From Elusimicrobia bacterium RIFCSPLOWO2_02_FULL_39_32 (GTDB lineage Bacteria; Elusimicrobiota; Elusimicrobia; 2-02-FULL-39-32): DNA of 64,000 nucleotides. Below the pieces are notes generated by a model, which did not search any database, had not been told where the DNA came from, and was given only the letters and a program-made list of their open reading frames with translations. The stretch lies in contig MGUU01000018.1 in NCBI GenBank assembly GCA_001800135.1, positions 4,528-68,527 of the forward strand. Reading direction: 5' to 3'. The position numbers and the translations under genes are program-made. This document shows, one piece after another, positions 24,064 through 34,314 of the stretch (position 1 is its first letter; every line of letters begins with the position of its first letter).

Positions 24064-25926
24064 ATGTGTGGAATTGTTGGGTATGTAGGCAATGGCTCTG
24101 CAAGTGAAATACTTTTGAATGGGCTGAAAAGACTGGAATATAGAGGTTATGATTCTAGCGGATTGGCAGTGCTGGCAGATGGAAAGCTGGAGTTAAGAAG
24201 AAGCGTGGGAAAGATTTCTAATCTTAGCCTTAACATCAAAAATCGTCCTTTAAACGGGCATATCGGGGTAGGACATACCCGTTGGGCTACCCATGGAATT
24301 CCTTCAGAAGAAAACGCTCATCCGCATACAGATTGCTCTAAAAGAATTGTTGTAGTGCATAATGGGATCATTGAAAATTATTCTTCTTTAAAGGCTGTTC
24401 TTATAAAAAAAGCGCATCAATTTGTTTCCCAGACCGATACGGAAATCATTGCTCATTTGATTGAAGAATCTTGGGAGTTAAAACAAAAGAATTCAAATGG
24501 AAAAAAGTCTGAGGAAGATTTTTTACACGCAGTGAGGCATGCTCTTCTTCAATGTGACGGCGCGTATGCTTTGGGAATCCTTTGCATGGATTTTCCAGAG
24601 CTTTTGGTAGCAGCCAGGAAAGATTGTCCCTTAGTTTTGGGGTTAGGTAAAAAAGAAAATTTCATCGCTTCTGATATTCCCGCATTGCTGGGGCTTTCCA
24701 AAAAGGTGATTTTTCTAGACCAAGAAGAAATTGCTGTGATCAAAAAAAATAGCATTGATTGTTTTAATTTACAAGGGAAAAAAGTTGAAAAAAAATCTGT
24801 AAAAGTAAAATTAGATCCTGTGCAGGCGGAGAAGGCGAATTTTAAACATTTTATGTTAAAGGAAATTATGGAGCAGCCGCGCACTATCCAAGATACATTA
24901 AGAGGACGGGTTTTTCCAGAAAAGAATCGGTTGCAATTAGAGTTGAATCTTTCCGCTGCTTTTATTAAGGGGTTGAAAAGGATTACTTTAGTGGCTTGTG
25001 GAACATCCTATCATGCTGCTTTAGTGGGTCGTTTTTGGCTAGAGTCTTTGGCCAAGGTGCCTTGTCAGGTTGAGATCGCCTCTGAATATCGCTATCGGGA
25101 TCATTTTTTCTCTTCTCAAGAGTTGGTTATTTTCATATCTCAATCCGGAGAAACTGCAGATACCTTAGCAGCCTTGAGGCTCACCCATCGTTTCCCTGTA
25201 AAAACCCTTGCGATTTGCAATGTGCTGGGCTCTTCTTTAACCCAGGAAGCAGATACTACTTTTTATACGCGATGCGGTCCTGAAATTGGGGTGGCTTCCA
25301 CAAAAGCTTTTACAGGCCAGTTGATCGCTTTGCTGCTTTTGGCAATTCATCTGGGAATTATTAAGAAACATTTAAATTTAAAAACAATTCATCAAATTCT
25401 TGCAGATTTACTTAATTTGCCGCATTGGGTGAGAGAGGCGCTAACCCTTTCTAATGAGATAGAAAAAATTTCTAAAAGATTTTTGTCAAAAAATCATTTT
25501 TTGTTCTTAGGCAGGCACACTAATTACCCCATTGCCTTAGAAGGAGCCTTAAAATTAAAAGAAATTTCCTATATTCACGCGGAAGGTTATCCCGCAGGGG
25601 AAATGAAGCATGGCCCCATTGCTCTCATTGATAAAGAAATGCCTTTGGTGGCTTTAGTCACAGATTCTTTAGTGTATGAAAAAATTTGTTCTAATATTGA
25701 AGAAGCTAAAGCCCGGGGCGGGACAGTGATAGCGATCGCTTCCAAAGGGAATAAGACGATTCAAGAAAAAGCGGATGAGGTGCTGTATGTGGAAAAAGTT
25801 CCAGAAATTTTCTCAAGCATAGTGAACGTTATTCCTTTGCAGCTTTTTGCTTATCACATGGCGGATCTAAAAGGCTGCGATGTGGATCAGCCAAGAAATT
25901 TAGCTAAAAGCGTCACTGTAGAATAA
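24064..25926 (+). CDS. glmS: Glutamine-fructose-6-phosphate aminotransferase
   Basis: 620 residues, typical. Makes glucosamine 6-phosphate from fructose 6-phosphate and glutamine for peptidoglycan and LPS. The N-terminal glutaminase starts MCGIVGYVG with the nucleophile Cys2, followed by RLEYRGYDSSG and GHTRWATHG. Two SIS sugar-isomerase domains follow, with ACGTSYHAA and SQSGETADTLAALR, and it ends DQPRNLAKSVTVE. A clear ribosome site (AGGAGA) precedes the ATG; I see no glmS ribozyme in the 90 bp upstream. glmM, the next enzyme of the pathway, lies about 4 kb downstream. Confidence 0.97.
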   Translation: MCGIVGYVGNGSASEILLNGLKRLEYRGYDSSGLAVLADGKLELRRSVGKISNLSLNIKNRPLNGHIGVGHTRWATHGIPSEENAHPHTDCSKRIVVVHNGIIENYSSLKAVLIKKAHQFVSQTDTEIIAHLIEESWELKQKNSNGKKSEEDFLHAVRHALLQCDGAYALGILCMDFPELLVAARKDCPLVLGLGKKENFIASDIPALLGLSKKVIFLDQEEIAVIKKNSIDCFNLQGKKVEKKSVKVKLDPVQAEKANFKHFMLKEIMEQPRTIQDTLRGRVFPEKNRLQLELNLSAAFIKGLKRITLVACGTSYHAALVGRFWLESLAKVPCQVEIASEYRYRDHFFSSQELVIFISQSGETADTLAALRLTHRFPVKTLAICNVLGSSLTQEADTTFYTRCGPEIGVASTKAFTGQLIALLLLAIHLGIIKKHLNLKTIHQILADLLNLPHWVREALTLSNEIEKISKRFLSKNHFLFLGRHTNYPIALEGALKLKEISYIHAEGYPAGEMKHGPIALIDKEMPLVALVTDSLVYEKICSNIEEAKARGGTVIAIASKGNKTIQEKADEVLYVEKVPEIFSSIVNVIPLQLFAYHMADLKGCDVDQPRNLAKSVTVE

Positions 25927-25936
25927 TTTTATTTGG

Positions 25937-26980
25937 ATGGATCTCTATCAGCATTTTAGGGAGCAAAAACTTCTTTCTCAAATCCCTTCTGGAAAAATTG
26001 TAGTTGCTGTCTCTGGGGGCGCGGATTCAAGCGCGCTTTTACATTTGCTCTATCGCTCCAGATCTTTTAAAAAATGGGACGTCCTAGTGGCTCATATTCA
26101 GCACAATCTGCGTGGGGAGGAGTCGCTTAGGGATCAGATTTTTGTAGAGCGTTTTTGTAAGAGATTTGAGCTTCCACTTGTTGTAAGAACCATTCAGGTT
26201 CGAACATTCGCTATGCAAAATAGAAAGAAGGGTTTAGAAAAGCGTTTGGGTGTTGAAGAAGCTAGCCGGATCTTGCGTTATGAAGCATTGGCAAAAATTG
26301 GTTGGGAAAACAAAGCTCGCGCGCTTTTTACAGCGCATACCGCTAATGATCAAGCAGAAACTTTTTTTCTTAATTTAGCGCGAGGGACTGGAACAGCTGG
26401 TTTAAGCGGAATTTTACCTTTAAGAAGCCTTGCGGAAATTACAGGGAATCAAAGTAGAGATTCTGGAACTCTTTTGGCGCGCCCTTTACTTTTTGCCAGC
26501 CGTAAAGAGATTTTATCCTATTTAAAGCAGCAGAAACTTAAATTTTGCAATGACCGAACCAATCGGAATTTGAAGTTCAGACGGAACTGGGTTCGCCACA
26601 AATTGATTCCTCTTTTACAAAAAGTTCAACCTAAAATTCTAGAAAAAATATCTGATTTTACCGCTATTTTTCAACGGGAAGAGGAATGGAAGAATTTACA
26701 GTTAGCAAAGATGGAAAAGAGGCTGTTTCCTAAAATTAAGGACGATTGTACCCAAAGAAAAAGGGTTTTAGTTGAGGCGAAAAAAACTCTTGATTTAGAT
26801 TGTTTTTTTAGATATGATAAAATCTTTATATACGGGTTACTGCATCGTTGGTTTCCGCAAGCTTCATGTCGAACCATTGATCAGGCTGTTACTTTCCTTG
26901 AAAAAGAGAAATTGAAAGGTAAAAAGAAATTTTATCCCATTTCAAGACGATTTTTTCAAAATAAACCGGAAAGAATTTAA
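25937..26980 (+). CDS. tilS: tRNA(Ile)-lysidine synthase
   Basis: 347 residues. Attaches lysine to C34 of tRNA-Ile(CAU) so that it reads AUA. The PP-loop motif AVSGGADSSALLHL (24-37) binds ATP; AHIQHNLRGEES and FTAHTANDQAETFFLNLARG follow, all TilS hallmarks. The C-terminal substrate domain is short compared with E. coli (about 430 residues) but within the range for the family. It lies ten bases after glmS and before ftsH, a widespread order (tilS-ftsH). A tRNA with CAU anticodon is also in this window (52516). Confidence 0.93.
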   Translation: MDLYQHFREQKLLSQIPSGKIVVAVSGGADSSALLHLLYRSRSFKKWDVLVAHIQHNLRGEESLRDQIFVERFCKRFELPLVVRTIQVRTFAMQNRKKGLEKRLGVEEASRILRYEALAKIGWENKARALFTAHTANDQAETFFLNLARGTGTAGLSGILPLRSLAEITGNQSRDSGTLLARPLLFASRKEILSYLKQQKLKFCNDRTNRNLKFRRNWVRHKLIPLLQKVQPKILEKISDFTAIFQREEEWKNLQLAKMEKRLFPKIKDDCTQRKRVLVEAKKTLDLDCFFRYDKIFIYGLLHRWFPQASCRTIDQAVTFLEKEKLKGKKKFYPISRRFFQNKPERI

Positions 26981-26983
26981 TTG

Positions 26984-27034
26984 AACCCGAGGCACCATTG
27001 TGATAAGCGCCATATTCGGGTTGAAGGGTTTTTT
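26984..27034 (+). promoter_or_regulatory. Hairpin before ftsH, possible attenuator
   Basis: AACCCGA (26984-26990) pairs with TCGGGTT (27016-27022), and the first arm can alternatively pair with a second GGGTT just downstream. A run of T (27029-27034) ends five bases before the ftsH ATG. Weak stem and long loop, so a terminator or attenuator is only possible. Confidence 0.3.
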
Positions 27035-27038
27035 ATAA

Positions 27039-28961
27039 ATGAAAGATAAAATTGCAAAACAAGTTTTAGTATGGATGCTGGTATTCATCTCCTTGCTTCT
27101 TTTGGTGCGTTCATTTGGCACCTTACATTTAGAGCAGGAGATTGATTATTCTGCTTTTAAAAGGAATTTACGCGAAGGAAAAATTTTAGAAGTCAGCGTT
27201 CGCATGGACTTAATTCGCGGGAAGATAAGAGGAGCAGATGGAAAAGAGGTTAGTTTTAAAACCATACCTTTGCCTGATCCAAAACTTGTAGAAGATTTAG
27301 AAACTTATAAAGTTCAAAAATATAATGGGGAAACAGACCGTACCTGGTGGCCAATGATTGTGCAGAACCTGGTTTATGTTCTTATTTTTTGGTTTGTATT
27401 TTGGGTCCTTCTTATCCGTCCCATGCAGGGAGGAGGCAAACAAGCGCTTTCTTTTGGCAGATCTAAAGCCAAATTGCAATCTGCTAAAAAAGTAAAAGTT
27501 ACTTTTTCTGACGTGGCTGGGTGTGATGAAGTAAAGGAAGAATTAAAAGAGATTATTGAATTTCTTAAAGAACCTGCTAAGTTTCAAAAGTTAGGAGGTA
27601 AAATTCCTAAGGGCGTTTTACTTTATGGGGCGCCTGGCACAGGAAAAACATTATTAGCTAAAGCTGTGGCTGGAGAGGCGAATGTCCCTTTCTTTTCTTC
27701 CAGCGGTTCAGAATTCGTAGAGATGTTTGTAGGCGTCGGGGCGAGTAGAGTTAGAGACCTGTTTGAGCAAGGACGTAAAAACGCGCCTTGCCTTCTTTTT
27801 GTGGATGAGATTGACGCTGTAGGCAGACATCGTTTTGCTGGTTTTGGCGGGGGACATGATGAGCGGGAACAGACCTTAAATCAACTTTTAGTAGAAATGG
27901 ATGGTTTTGACACAAAGGAAGGGGTGATTATGATTGCAGCCACTAACCGTCCAGATGTTTTAGATCCCGCGTTACTCCGTCCTGGCAGGTTTGACCGTCA
28001 AGTGATTATCACTATCCCAGATTTAAGAGGAAGAAAAGAAATTTTAGAAGTTCATGCAAAGTCTGTGAAAATAGGTGAAACCGTTGACCTTGCTATTATT
28101 GCGCGCCGCACACCAGGATTTGTGGGAGCGGATTTGGCAAATTTAGTGAATGAAGCAGCGCTCTTGGCTGCTAGAAAGAACAAAAATTTTGTAGAGATGA
28201 AAGATTTGGAAGAAGCGATTGAACGAGTGATTGCCGGCCCTGAACGTAAATCCAGAATGATCTCTGAAAAAGAAAAAAAAGTTGTAGCCTATCATGAATC
28301 TGGACATGCTTTAGTTGCCAGACTAATCCCAGGCACAGATCCTTTGCATAAAATTAGCATTATTCCCAGGGGGCCAGCTTTAGGATATACTTTACAATTG
28401 CCTACAGAAGATCGGTATTTAATAAGTAAAGAAGAGTTGCTAAACCGGATTACTGTTCTTCTTGGCGGAAGAACAGCGGAAGAGCTTGTTTTTAATGAGA
28501 TCACTTCCGGCGCCCAAGACGATTTTGCTAAAGCTACTGCCATGGTGCAAAAGATGGTGACTGAATTTGGCATGAGTGAAAGTTTAGGGCCCATCGCTTT
28601 TAGGAAAAAAGAAAGTGAAATTTTTTTAGGCAGAGATATTATGGCGCAGCAAAAGGAATATTCGGAAAAAACAGCGGAATTAATAGATTCTGAAGTAAAA
28701 CGCATTATTACTGAAAGCGCGAACAAGGCTAAAATTTTACTTAAAACTAATTTTGATAAATTAAAAATTTTAGCTGACAAGCTGATGGAAAAAGAGATTT
28801 TGGACATTGATGAAATTAACCTTGCCTTAGGTTTTCCTCCAGAGATTAAGGAAACAGCTAAAACTGTTCCTCCTCCTGCCTCTGGATTAACTGAAAAAGA
28901 GACATCCTCCTCTATTGGTCTCCCTCCAACAACTCAAATATTGCCTCAACCAGCCACTTAA
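27039..28961 (+). CDS. ftsH: ATP-dependent membrane metalloprotease FtsH
   Basis: 640 residues, the usual length. Two membrane helices (about 8-25 and 107-126) flank a small periplasmic domain. AAA module: GAPGTGKT (197-204), VDEIDA (255-260), [19 protein letters not shown]. Zinc protease: HESGH (419-423) with the third ligand in the GGRTAEE/TSGAQDD region. It degrades misfolded membrane proteins and LpxC-type regulators as a hexamer. The Pro/Thr/Ser-rich tail is typical. Follows tilS. Confidence 0.97.
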   Translation: MKDKIAKQVLVWMLVFISLLLLVRSFGTLHLEQEIDYSAFKRNLREGKILEVSVRMDLIRGKIRGADGKEVSFKTIPLPDPKLVEDLETYKVQKYNGETDRTWWPMIVQNLVYVLIFWFVFWVLLIRPMQGGGKQALSFGRSKAKLQSAKKVKVTFSDVAGCDEVKEELKEIIEFLKEPAKFQKLGGKIPKGVLLYGAPGTGKTLLAKAVAGEANVPFFSSSGSEFVEMFVGVGASRVRDLFEQGRKNAPCLLFVDEIDAVGRHRFAGFGGGHDEREQTLNQLLVEMDGFDTKEGVIMIAATNRPDVLDPALLRPGRFDRQVIITIPDLRGRKEILEVHAKSVKIGETVDLAIIARRTPGFVGADLANLVNEAALLAARKNKNFVEMKDLEEAIERVIAGPERKSRMISEKEKKVVAYHESGHALVARLIPGTDPLHKISIIPRGPALGYTLQLPTEDRYLISKEELLNRITVLLGGRTAEELVFNEITSGAQDDFAKATAMVQKMVTEFGMSESLGPIAFRKKESEIFLGRDIMAQQKEYSEKTAELIDSEVKRIITESANKAKILLKTNFDKLKILADKLMEKEILDIDEINLALGFPPEIKETAKTVPPPASGLTEKETSSSIGLPPTTQILPQPAT

Positions 28962-29095
28962 AATTAAAATTTTGTATACAAGAACCAATATTTGATTCAA
29001 GGAAGATGATCAAAAATAGAGGCTTTTTCGTCCCGCTTTTCATAACTAATATCAGTTTTTGGGTTGAAGAAGAATGTTGCGTTAGAAAATGAAAG

Positions 29096-29926
29096 ATGAT
29101 AAGCGCGCCATTAAAACAATGCAAGATCATGGGGGTATTGAATGTTACTCCAGATTCTTTTTTTGACCGCGGTCTTTATTTGGATTTGGATAAAGCCATT
29201 CAGCAGGGAGAACAACTGATAGAAGAGGGAGCTGAACTTATTGATATTGGAGGGGAATCATCCCGTCCCGGCTCAAAATCAGTTGCCTTGGATGTAGAAT
29301 TAAAAAGAGTAGTTCCAGTCTTAAAAAAATTAATCAAAAGATTTCCTAAAATTCAATATTCTATTGATACTCAAAAAAGTGAGGTTGCTCATTCTGCTTT
29401 AAGCGAGGGGGCAAGGATCATTAATGATGTGTCCAGCTTACGGAATGATCCTAAAATGATTTCTGTCATCAAGAAGTTTAATCCTATTCTTATCTTAATG
29501 CACATGCAGGGCTCTCCTTTTAATATGCAGAAATTTCCTTTTTACAAAAATGTGGTAAAGGAAATAAAAGATTTTTTAAAAGAAAGAATTAAATGGGCCA
29601 TGCAAAATGGAGTCCCAAAAACTAATCTTTGGATTGATCCGGGCATTGGTTTTGGAAAAAATTTAAAACATAACTTAGAGATTTTAAAAAATTTAAAAGA
29701 TTTTTTATCTTTAAAATGCCCTTTAGTTCTGGGTTGTTCCAGAAAATCATTTATTGGTTTTATTTTAGGGGGGAAAGAGTCCCCTTGTCCTCCAGAGGAA
29801 AGATTAGAGGGAAGTTTAGCTGCCGCAGCTTGGGGTTATTTAGAAGGAGCCTCTATCTTAAGAGTGCATGATGTTTTAGAAACTAAAAGAACCATTAGGG
29901 TTTTGCAGGCGATTCAAGCTAAATAA
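29096..29926 (+). CDS. folP: Dihydropteroate synthase
   Basis: 276 residues. Joins p-aminobenzoate to the pterin diphosphate in folate synthesis; target of sulfonamides. Seen: MGVLNVTPDSFFDRG (12-26), IGGESSRPGS (about 57-66), SIDTQKSEVA, WIDPGIGFGKNLKHNLEIL and GCSRKSFIG. It starts at an ATG with AAAGATG context but little Shine-Dalgarno sequence. Lies between ftsH and glmM as in many bacteria. Confidence 0.95.
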   Translation: MISAPLKQCKIMGVLNVTPDSFFDRGLYLDLDKAIQQGEQLIEEGAELIDIGGESSRPGSKSVALDVELKRVVPVLKKLIKRFPKIQYSIDTQKSEVAHSALSEGARIINDVSSLRNDPKMISVIKKFNPILILMHMQGSPFNMQKFPFYKNVVKEIKDFLKERIKWAMQNGVPKTNLWIDPGIGFGKNLKHNLEILKNLKDFLSLKCPLVLGCSRKSFIGFILGGKESPCPPEERLEGSLAAAAWGYLEGASILRVHDVLETKRTIRVLQAIQAK

Positions 29927-29929
29927 GGC

Positions 29930-31315
29930 ATGTTTATGAAATGTGAAAAAAAAGAGATCTTTGGCACGGATGGAATTCGGGCTGTAGCCGGAGAATCTCC
30001 ATTGACAGAAGAAGAGTTAAAAAATATTGGTTTTGCCGCGGGCTCTTTTTTGCAAAAAAAATTTAAAGAGACCATGAATGATTTCAATGCTAAGATCATC
30101 ATTGCCAGAGATACAAGAGATTCTGGCCCATGGATTGAAAAAGCATTAGCGGAAGGACTATCCAAGAGCGGCTGTCAGGCTCTTTCTTGCGGGGTTTTGC
30201 CCACTTCTTCCGTAGCTGTGCTTTTAAAGAGGAATTGTTTTTTGGGAGGCGCAGTTATCTCTGCTTCGCATAACCCGCCGGACTTTAATGGAGTAAAATT
30301 TTTTACAGCTCAGGGTGAAAAAATTCCAGAGAGCTGGGAGAGAGAGATTGAACAAAATTTAGAGGTTTTAGCTGGCCAAGCTCCTTCTCTTTTTAAAGAG
30401 ACAAAAGTTGAAATTTTTGAAAAAGCTAAAGAGCAATATGTCGAATCTCTTAAAAAATCTCTCCCTCAAAATTTTTCTTTAAAGGGTGTGAAGTGGGTGA
30501 TTGATTGCGCCAATGGCGCTGTCAGCAATCTTGCTCCAGAAGTTTTTAACTCTCTTGGCGCAGAGCTGATTGCGATACATCATTCCCCTGATGGAAAGAA
30601 TATTAATTTAAAATCAGGAGCCCTTTATTTAGAGTGTTTAAGAGAGACTGTGTTAAGAGAAAAAACAGACGGCGGCTGCGCTTTTGATGGGGATGCGGAT
30701 CGTGTGCTTTTTGTGGATGAAGAAGGCGCGGTTGTAGATGGAGATGTGCTTTTGGGTTTATCCGCGCAAATTTTAAAAGAAAAAGGGCTTCTTAAAAATA
30801 ATTGCGTAGTGACCACTGTAATGGCAAACCTGATTTTTTTTCAAAAAATGAAAGAATTAGATATTCAAGTTTTGACAGCTCCTGTAGGGGATCGTTCTGT
30901 ATCGGAAATGCTTGAATCTTCTGGAGCGATCTTAGGAGGAGAACAGTCTGGCCATATTATTTTTAAAGAGTTTTTACCCACGGGAGATGGGATGTTTACC
31001 GCATTAAAGGTTTTAAGTATGTTAAAGGAAAAGAAACAGAAATTGTCTTATTTTACTAAAGCTTATCCTAAAGCTCCTCAAATTTTGTTAAATTTAAAGG
31101 TAAAAGAGAAAATACCCATTGAAAGTTTGCCAGATTTTCAAGCAGCGGTTGTGAATGCGGAAAAGTTTTTAGGAGCGAATGGAAGAATACTTATACGTTA
31201 TTCAGGCACAGAGCCAATTTTAAGAATTATGATTGAGGGAAGTTCTAAATCTCAAATTGAAAAAATTGGCAGTGGTCTTTTAGAGTTTGCTAAAAAGGGT
31301 TTGCCTCATGAGTAG
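29930..31315 (+). CDS. glmM: Phosphoglucosamine mutase
   Basis: 461 residues. Converts glucosamine 6-phosphate to glucosamine 1-phosphate for UDP-GlcNAc synthesis, after GlmS. Seen: FGTDGIRAVAGESPLT (11-26), the phosphoserine loop ISASHNPPDFNGVKFF (active Ser113), the metal loop DGDADRVLFVDE, GGEQSGHI and RYSGTEPILRIM. Start is the ATG at 29930 or the next in-frame ATG at 29936. It begins three bases after folP. Confidence 0.95.
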   Translation: MFMKCEKKEIFGTDGIRAVAGESPLTEEELKNIGFAAGSFLQKKFKETMNDFNAKIIIARDTRDSGPWIEKALAEGLSKSGCQALSCGVLPTSSVAVLLKRNCFLGGAVISASHNPPDFNGVKFFTAQGEKIPESWEREIEQNLEVLAGQAPSLFKETKVEIFEKAKEQYVESLKKSLPQNFSLKGVKWVIDCANGAVSNLAPEVFNSLGAELIAIHHSPDGKNINLKSGALYLECLRETVLREKTDGGCAFDGDADRVLFVDEEGAVVDGDVLLGLSAQILKEKGLLKNNCVVTTVMANLIFFQKMKELDIQVLTAPVGDRSVSEMLESSGAILGGEQSGHIIFKEFLPTGDGMFTALKVLSMLKEKKQKLSYFTKAYPKAPQILLNLKVKEKIPIESLPDFQAAVVNAEKFLGANGRILIRYSGTEPILRIMIEGSSKSQIEKIGSGLLEFAKKGLPHE

Positions 31316-32087
31316 GACTCTCATGCAAAATGGTTCACTACAAACGGAACGTCTGCAGGAGAGCCTACTTTCTGTAAAATTAGGCGTAAATATTGATCAT
31401 GTAGCTCAAGTGCGCCAAGCGCGCAAAGGCATGGTTCCAGACCCAATTCTTGCGGCTCAAATTGCAGAAAAGGGAGGCGCAGACGCAATTACCGTTCATC
31501 TGCGCGAAGATCGTCGGCATATCCAGGATAAGGATGTTCAATTTTTAAGAAAAATTATTAAAACCAAGCTTAATTTAGAAATGGCTTGCGCAGAGGAAAT
31601 GGTTTCCTTTGCCTGCAAATTAAAACCTGAGGATGTCTGTCTTGTTCCTGAAAAAAGAGAGGAACTAACCACTGAGGGGGGATTAGATGTTGTTTCTCAT
31701 AAGGGAAAAATTGAAAAAACGATTTTGAGGTTGAAAAAAGCAGGAATCTCTGTTAGTCTCTTTATAGACCCTGAGGTGGAACAGATAGAAAGCGCTAAAG
31801 AGATAGGCGCGGATTGCGTTGAATTGCATACAGGTCTCTATGCAAATGCTAAAAATAATTTGCGAGAAAAGATTGAATATCGTAAATTAGTACAAGCTGG
31901 AGCTTTTGCAAGGGAGTGTGGTCTTATTTTAAATGCAGGACATGGCTTAGATTATGAGAATGTGACTCAAGTCGCAAAAATTTTTCAAATGCATGAGTTA
32001 AACATTGGATTTTCAATTGTAGCGCGAGCGATTTTTATAGGAATGGAACAAGCGGTAAAAGAGATGAAAGCGTTAATAGTGGGGTAA
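31308..32087 (+). CDS. pdxJ: Pyridoxine 5'-phosphate synthase
   Basis: 259 residues from the ATG at 31308, which overlaps the glmM stop and has AAGGG eight bases upstream; a TTG at 31287 would be longer and an ATG at 31323 shorter. Condenses aminoacetone phosphate with deoxyxylulose phosphate to make PNP (vitamin B6). Seen: KLGVNIDHVAQVRQARKG, then ITVHLREDRRHIQDKDV, VSLFIDPE and LNAGHGLDYEN. The first about 18 residues extend beyond most PdxJ proteins. Confidence 0.93.
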   Translation: MSRTLMQNGSLQTERLQESLLSVKLGVNIDHVAQVRQARKGMVPDPILAAQIAEKGGADAITVHLREDRRHIQDKDVQFLRKIIKTKLNLEMACAEEMVSFACKLKPEDVCLVPEKREELTTEGGLDVVSHKGKIEKTILRLKKAGISVSLFIDPEVEQIESAKEIGADCVELHTGLYANAKNNLREKIEYRKLVQAGAFARECGLILNAGHGLDYENVTQVAKIFQMHELNIGFSIVARAIFIGMEQAVKEMKALIVG

Positions 32088-32101
32088 AAGGGGGAAGGTC
32101 T

Positions 32102-33181
32102 ATGGAATTTATAGATATTTTACGGGCTGCAGCGGACAAAGGCGCTTCTGACATCCATATTCTTGTTGGCAAACCTCCAATGATCCGACTTTTAGGAGAG
32201 GTATATCCTCTTAAAGATTTTCCGGTGATTGATGGGGAAGAATCTAAAAGGCTGATCTATTCCATTCTTTATGATGACCAAAAACAAAAATTTGAAGAAA
32301 ATTTTGAGTTAGACTGTTCTTTTGAAATTAAAGGTCTTTCCCGTTTTCGCGTGAATGTGTTAAGGCAGAAAAATGGGATAGAAGCGGTTTTAAGATTAAT
32401 TTCTTCTAAAATTCCCAGTCCAGAATCTTTAAGACTGCCTAGAGCTATTACAGACCTTGCAGATTTGCCAAGAGGATTGGTTTTAGTGACTGGCCCCACT
32501 GGTTCTGGAAAATCCACTACTCTAGCTTGTTTAATTGATATTATTAATGAAAAGTATTCTGACCATATATTAACCATTGAAGATCCAATAGAATTTGTGT
32601 ATGAGCCAAAGACTTCTATTATTCGTCAAAGAGAAATAGGCCAATCTACAAAATCTTTTCAAGCAGCATTAAGAAGCGCGTTAAGACAAGATCCAGATGT
32701 CATTTTAGTGGGAGAAATGCGGGATTTGGAAACCATTTCTCTTGCCATAACAGCCGCGGAAACAGGTCACCTTTGTTTTGGCACTTTGCACACAACCGAT
32801 GCGGCGCAGACTGTGGATAGAATCATAGATGTTTTTCCAACAGCCCAGCAGCAGCAGGTTCGGGTTCAACTTTCTTCTGTTTTAAAAGCAGTGGTCTGCC
32901 AAACCCTGATCCCTAGGCAGGATGTAGAGGGACGGGTTGCAGCCAGAGAAATTATGGTTGTAACCTCAGCAATTTCTAATTTAATTCGAGAAGGTAAAAC
33001 TCACATGATTCCAAACGCTATTGAAACCGGAGCTAAATTTGGCATGATTAGTTTAGATAAAGCTTTAATTGAACTTGTAAAATCCGGAATGGTTTCCATT
33101 GAAGAAGCCTGCGCAAAAGCAAATAGCCCGGAAACAGTGCGGGCTGGAAAAAGCACAATGGGTGTTGTCTCCTCTTTTTAA
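32102..33181 (+). CDS. pilT: Type IV pilus retraction ATPase PilT
   Basis: 359 residues. Hexameric ATPase that depolymerises type IV pili for twitching motility or DNA uptake. Seen: GASDIHILVGKPP, Walker A GPTGSGKS (131-138), the Asp and His boxes (LTIEDPIEFVY, TAAETGHLCFGTLHT) and, near the end, AISNLIREGK, the AIRNLIRE-type motif specific for PilT. A ribosome site (GGGGGAAGG) precedes the ATG. Followed after five bases by a second, related ATPase. No pilin or assembly genes are in the window. Confidence 0.93.
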   Translation: MEFIDILRAAADKGASDIHILVGKPPMIRLLGEVYPLKDFPVIDGEESKRLIYSILYDDQKQKFEENFELDCSFEIKGLSRFRVNVLRQKNGIEAVLRLISSKIPSPESLRLPRAITDLADLPRGLVLVTGPTGSGKSTTLACLIDIINEKYSDHILTIEDPIEFVYEPKTSIIRQREIGQSTKSFQAALRSALRQDPDVILVGEMRDLETISLAITAAETGHLCFGTLHTTDAAQTVDRIIDVFPTAQQQQVRVQLSSVLKAVVCQTLIPRQDVEGRVAAREIMVVTSAISNLIREGKTHMIPNAIETGAKFGMISLDKALIELVKSGMVSIEEACAKANSPETVRAGKSTMGVVSSF

Positions 33182-33186
33182 AACCA

Positions 33187-34302
33187 ATGGCTTTAGAAAC
33201 TTATCTTAAGAAAATTGTGGAGGCGGGAGCGTCCGACCTTCATCTGAAAGTTGGCAGACCTCCTTTAATGAGAAGCAGAGGGGATTTAATTCCAATCAAT
33301 GGAATGGAATCTGTAACTCAAGAAACAATGAAAAAGGAGATTTTTTCTATCACAACTCCGGCTCAACAGGAAAAGTTAGAAAAAGAAAAGGAATTGGATT
33401 TTTCTTTTCAAATTGAAGGTTTGGCGCGGTTTAGAGGGAATGTTTTTTATCAGCGTGGACTTTTATCTAGCGTATTTAGAATGATTCCTACTAAAATTCC
33501 TAGCGTGGAAGATCTCAATTTACCACCAGTTTTGTTAGAACTGGTTGCAAGGCCACAAGGCTTATTTTTAGTGACAGGCCCTACAGGCAGCGGCAAAACA
33601 ACCACTTTAGCCGCTTTAGTGCAGTTTGTCAATGAGAATTTTCCAAAACATATTATTACCATTGAAGACCCAATAGAATTTGCCTATCAAGATTCAAAAT
33701 CCTCTATTGATCAAAGGGAAGTGGGTTCAGATACTCTTAGTTTTGATCAAGCTTTACGCAGGGCTTTAAGACAAGATCCAGATGTGATCTTAATGGGGGA
33801 GTTGAGGGATAAAGAGTCCATTTCTACTGCAATTACAGCTGCGGAAACCGGCCATTTAGTTTTGGGCACTTTGCACACCAATGACGCCAAACAATCTATT
33901 AGTAGAATTTTGGATAGTTTTAGCGGAGACGCTCAAACACAGATAAGAATTCAGCTGGCAGCAACTCTTGTTTGCGTGGTTTCTCAGCGTTTAATAAAAA
34001 AAATGGATGGCAAAGGAAGAATTGCGGCTGTAGAAATCATGATTAATACTCCCAGCGTTAGAAAAGCGATTGAAGAAAATAAGATAGGACAAATTACAAA
34101 ATTTATGGAAGAATCCGCCTCCTTTTACAAAATGCAAACCTTTAATCAAGCTCTTTTTAATTTAGTTAAGAATAAGCACATCTCTTCAGAAGAAGCTTTT
34201 GCTATTTCGGAAAATCCAAATGACTTAAAAATACAGTTCCAAACCCAAGGTATCTCTTTTACCTCCGGAGGAAAAGAGCTTCCTCCTGGTTTGGCTGGAT
34301 AG
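33187..34302 (+). CDS. Second PilT/PilU-type retraction ATPase
   Basis: 371 residues, aligned with the upstream gene throughout: GASDLHLKVGRPP (14-26), Walker A GPTGSGKT (131-138), ITIEDPIEFAYQ and TAAETGHLVLGTLHTNDA. The AIRNLIRE segment is changed to SVRKAIEENK, so it is closer to PilU, which needs PilT to retract. The tail (about 345-371) is extra. The tandem pair probably arose by duplication. Confidence 0.88.
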   Translation: MALETYLKKIVEAGASDLHLKVGRPPLMRSRGDLIPINGMESVTQETMKKEIFSITTPAQQEKLEKEKELDFSFQIEGLARFRGNVFYQRGLLSSVFRMIPTKIPSVEDLNLPPVLLELVARPQGLFLVTGPTGSGKTTTLAALVQFVNENFPKHIITIEDPIEFAYQDSKSSIDQREVGSDTLSFDQALRRALRQDPDVILMGELRDKESISTAITAAETGHLVLGTLHTNDAKQSISRILDSFSGDAQTQIRIQLAATLVCVVSQRLIKKMDGKGRIAAVEIMINTPSVRKAIEENKIGQITKFMEESASFYKMQTFNQALFNLVKNKHISSEEAFAISENPNDLKIQFQTQGISFTSGGKELPPGLAG

Positions 34303-34314
34303 CTGTCCATCTTT

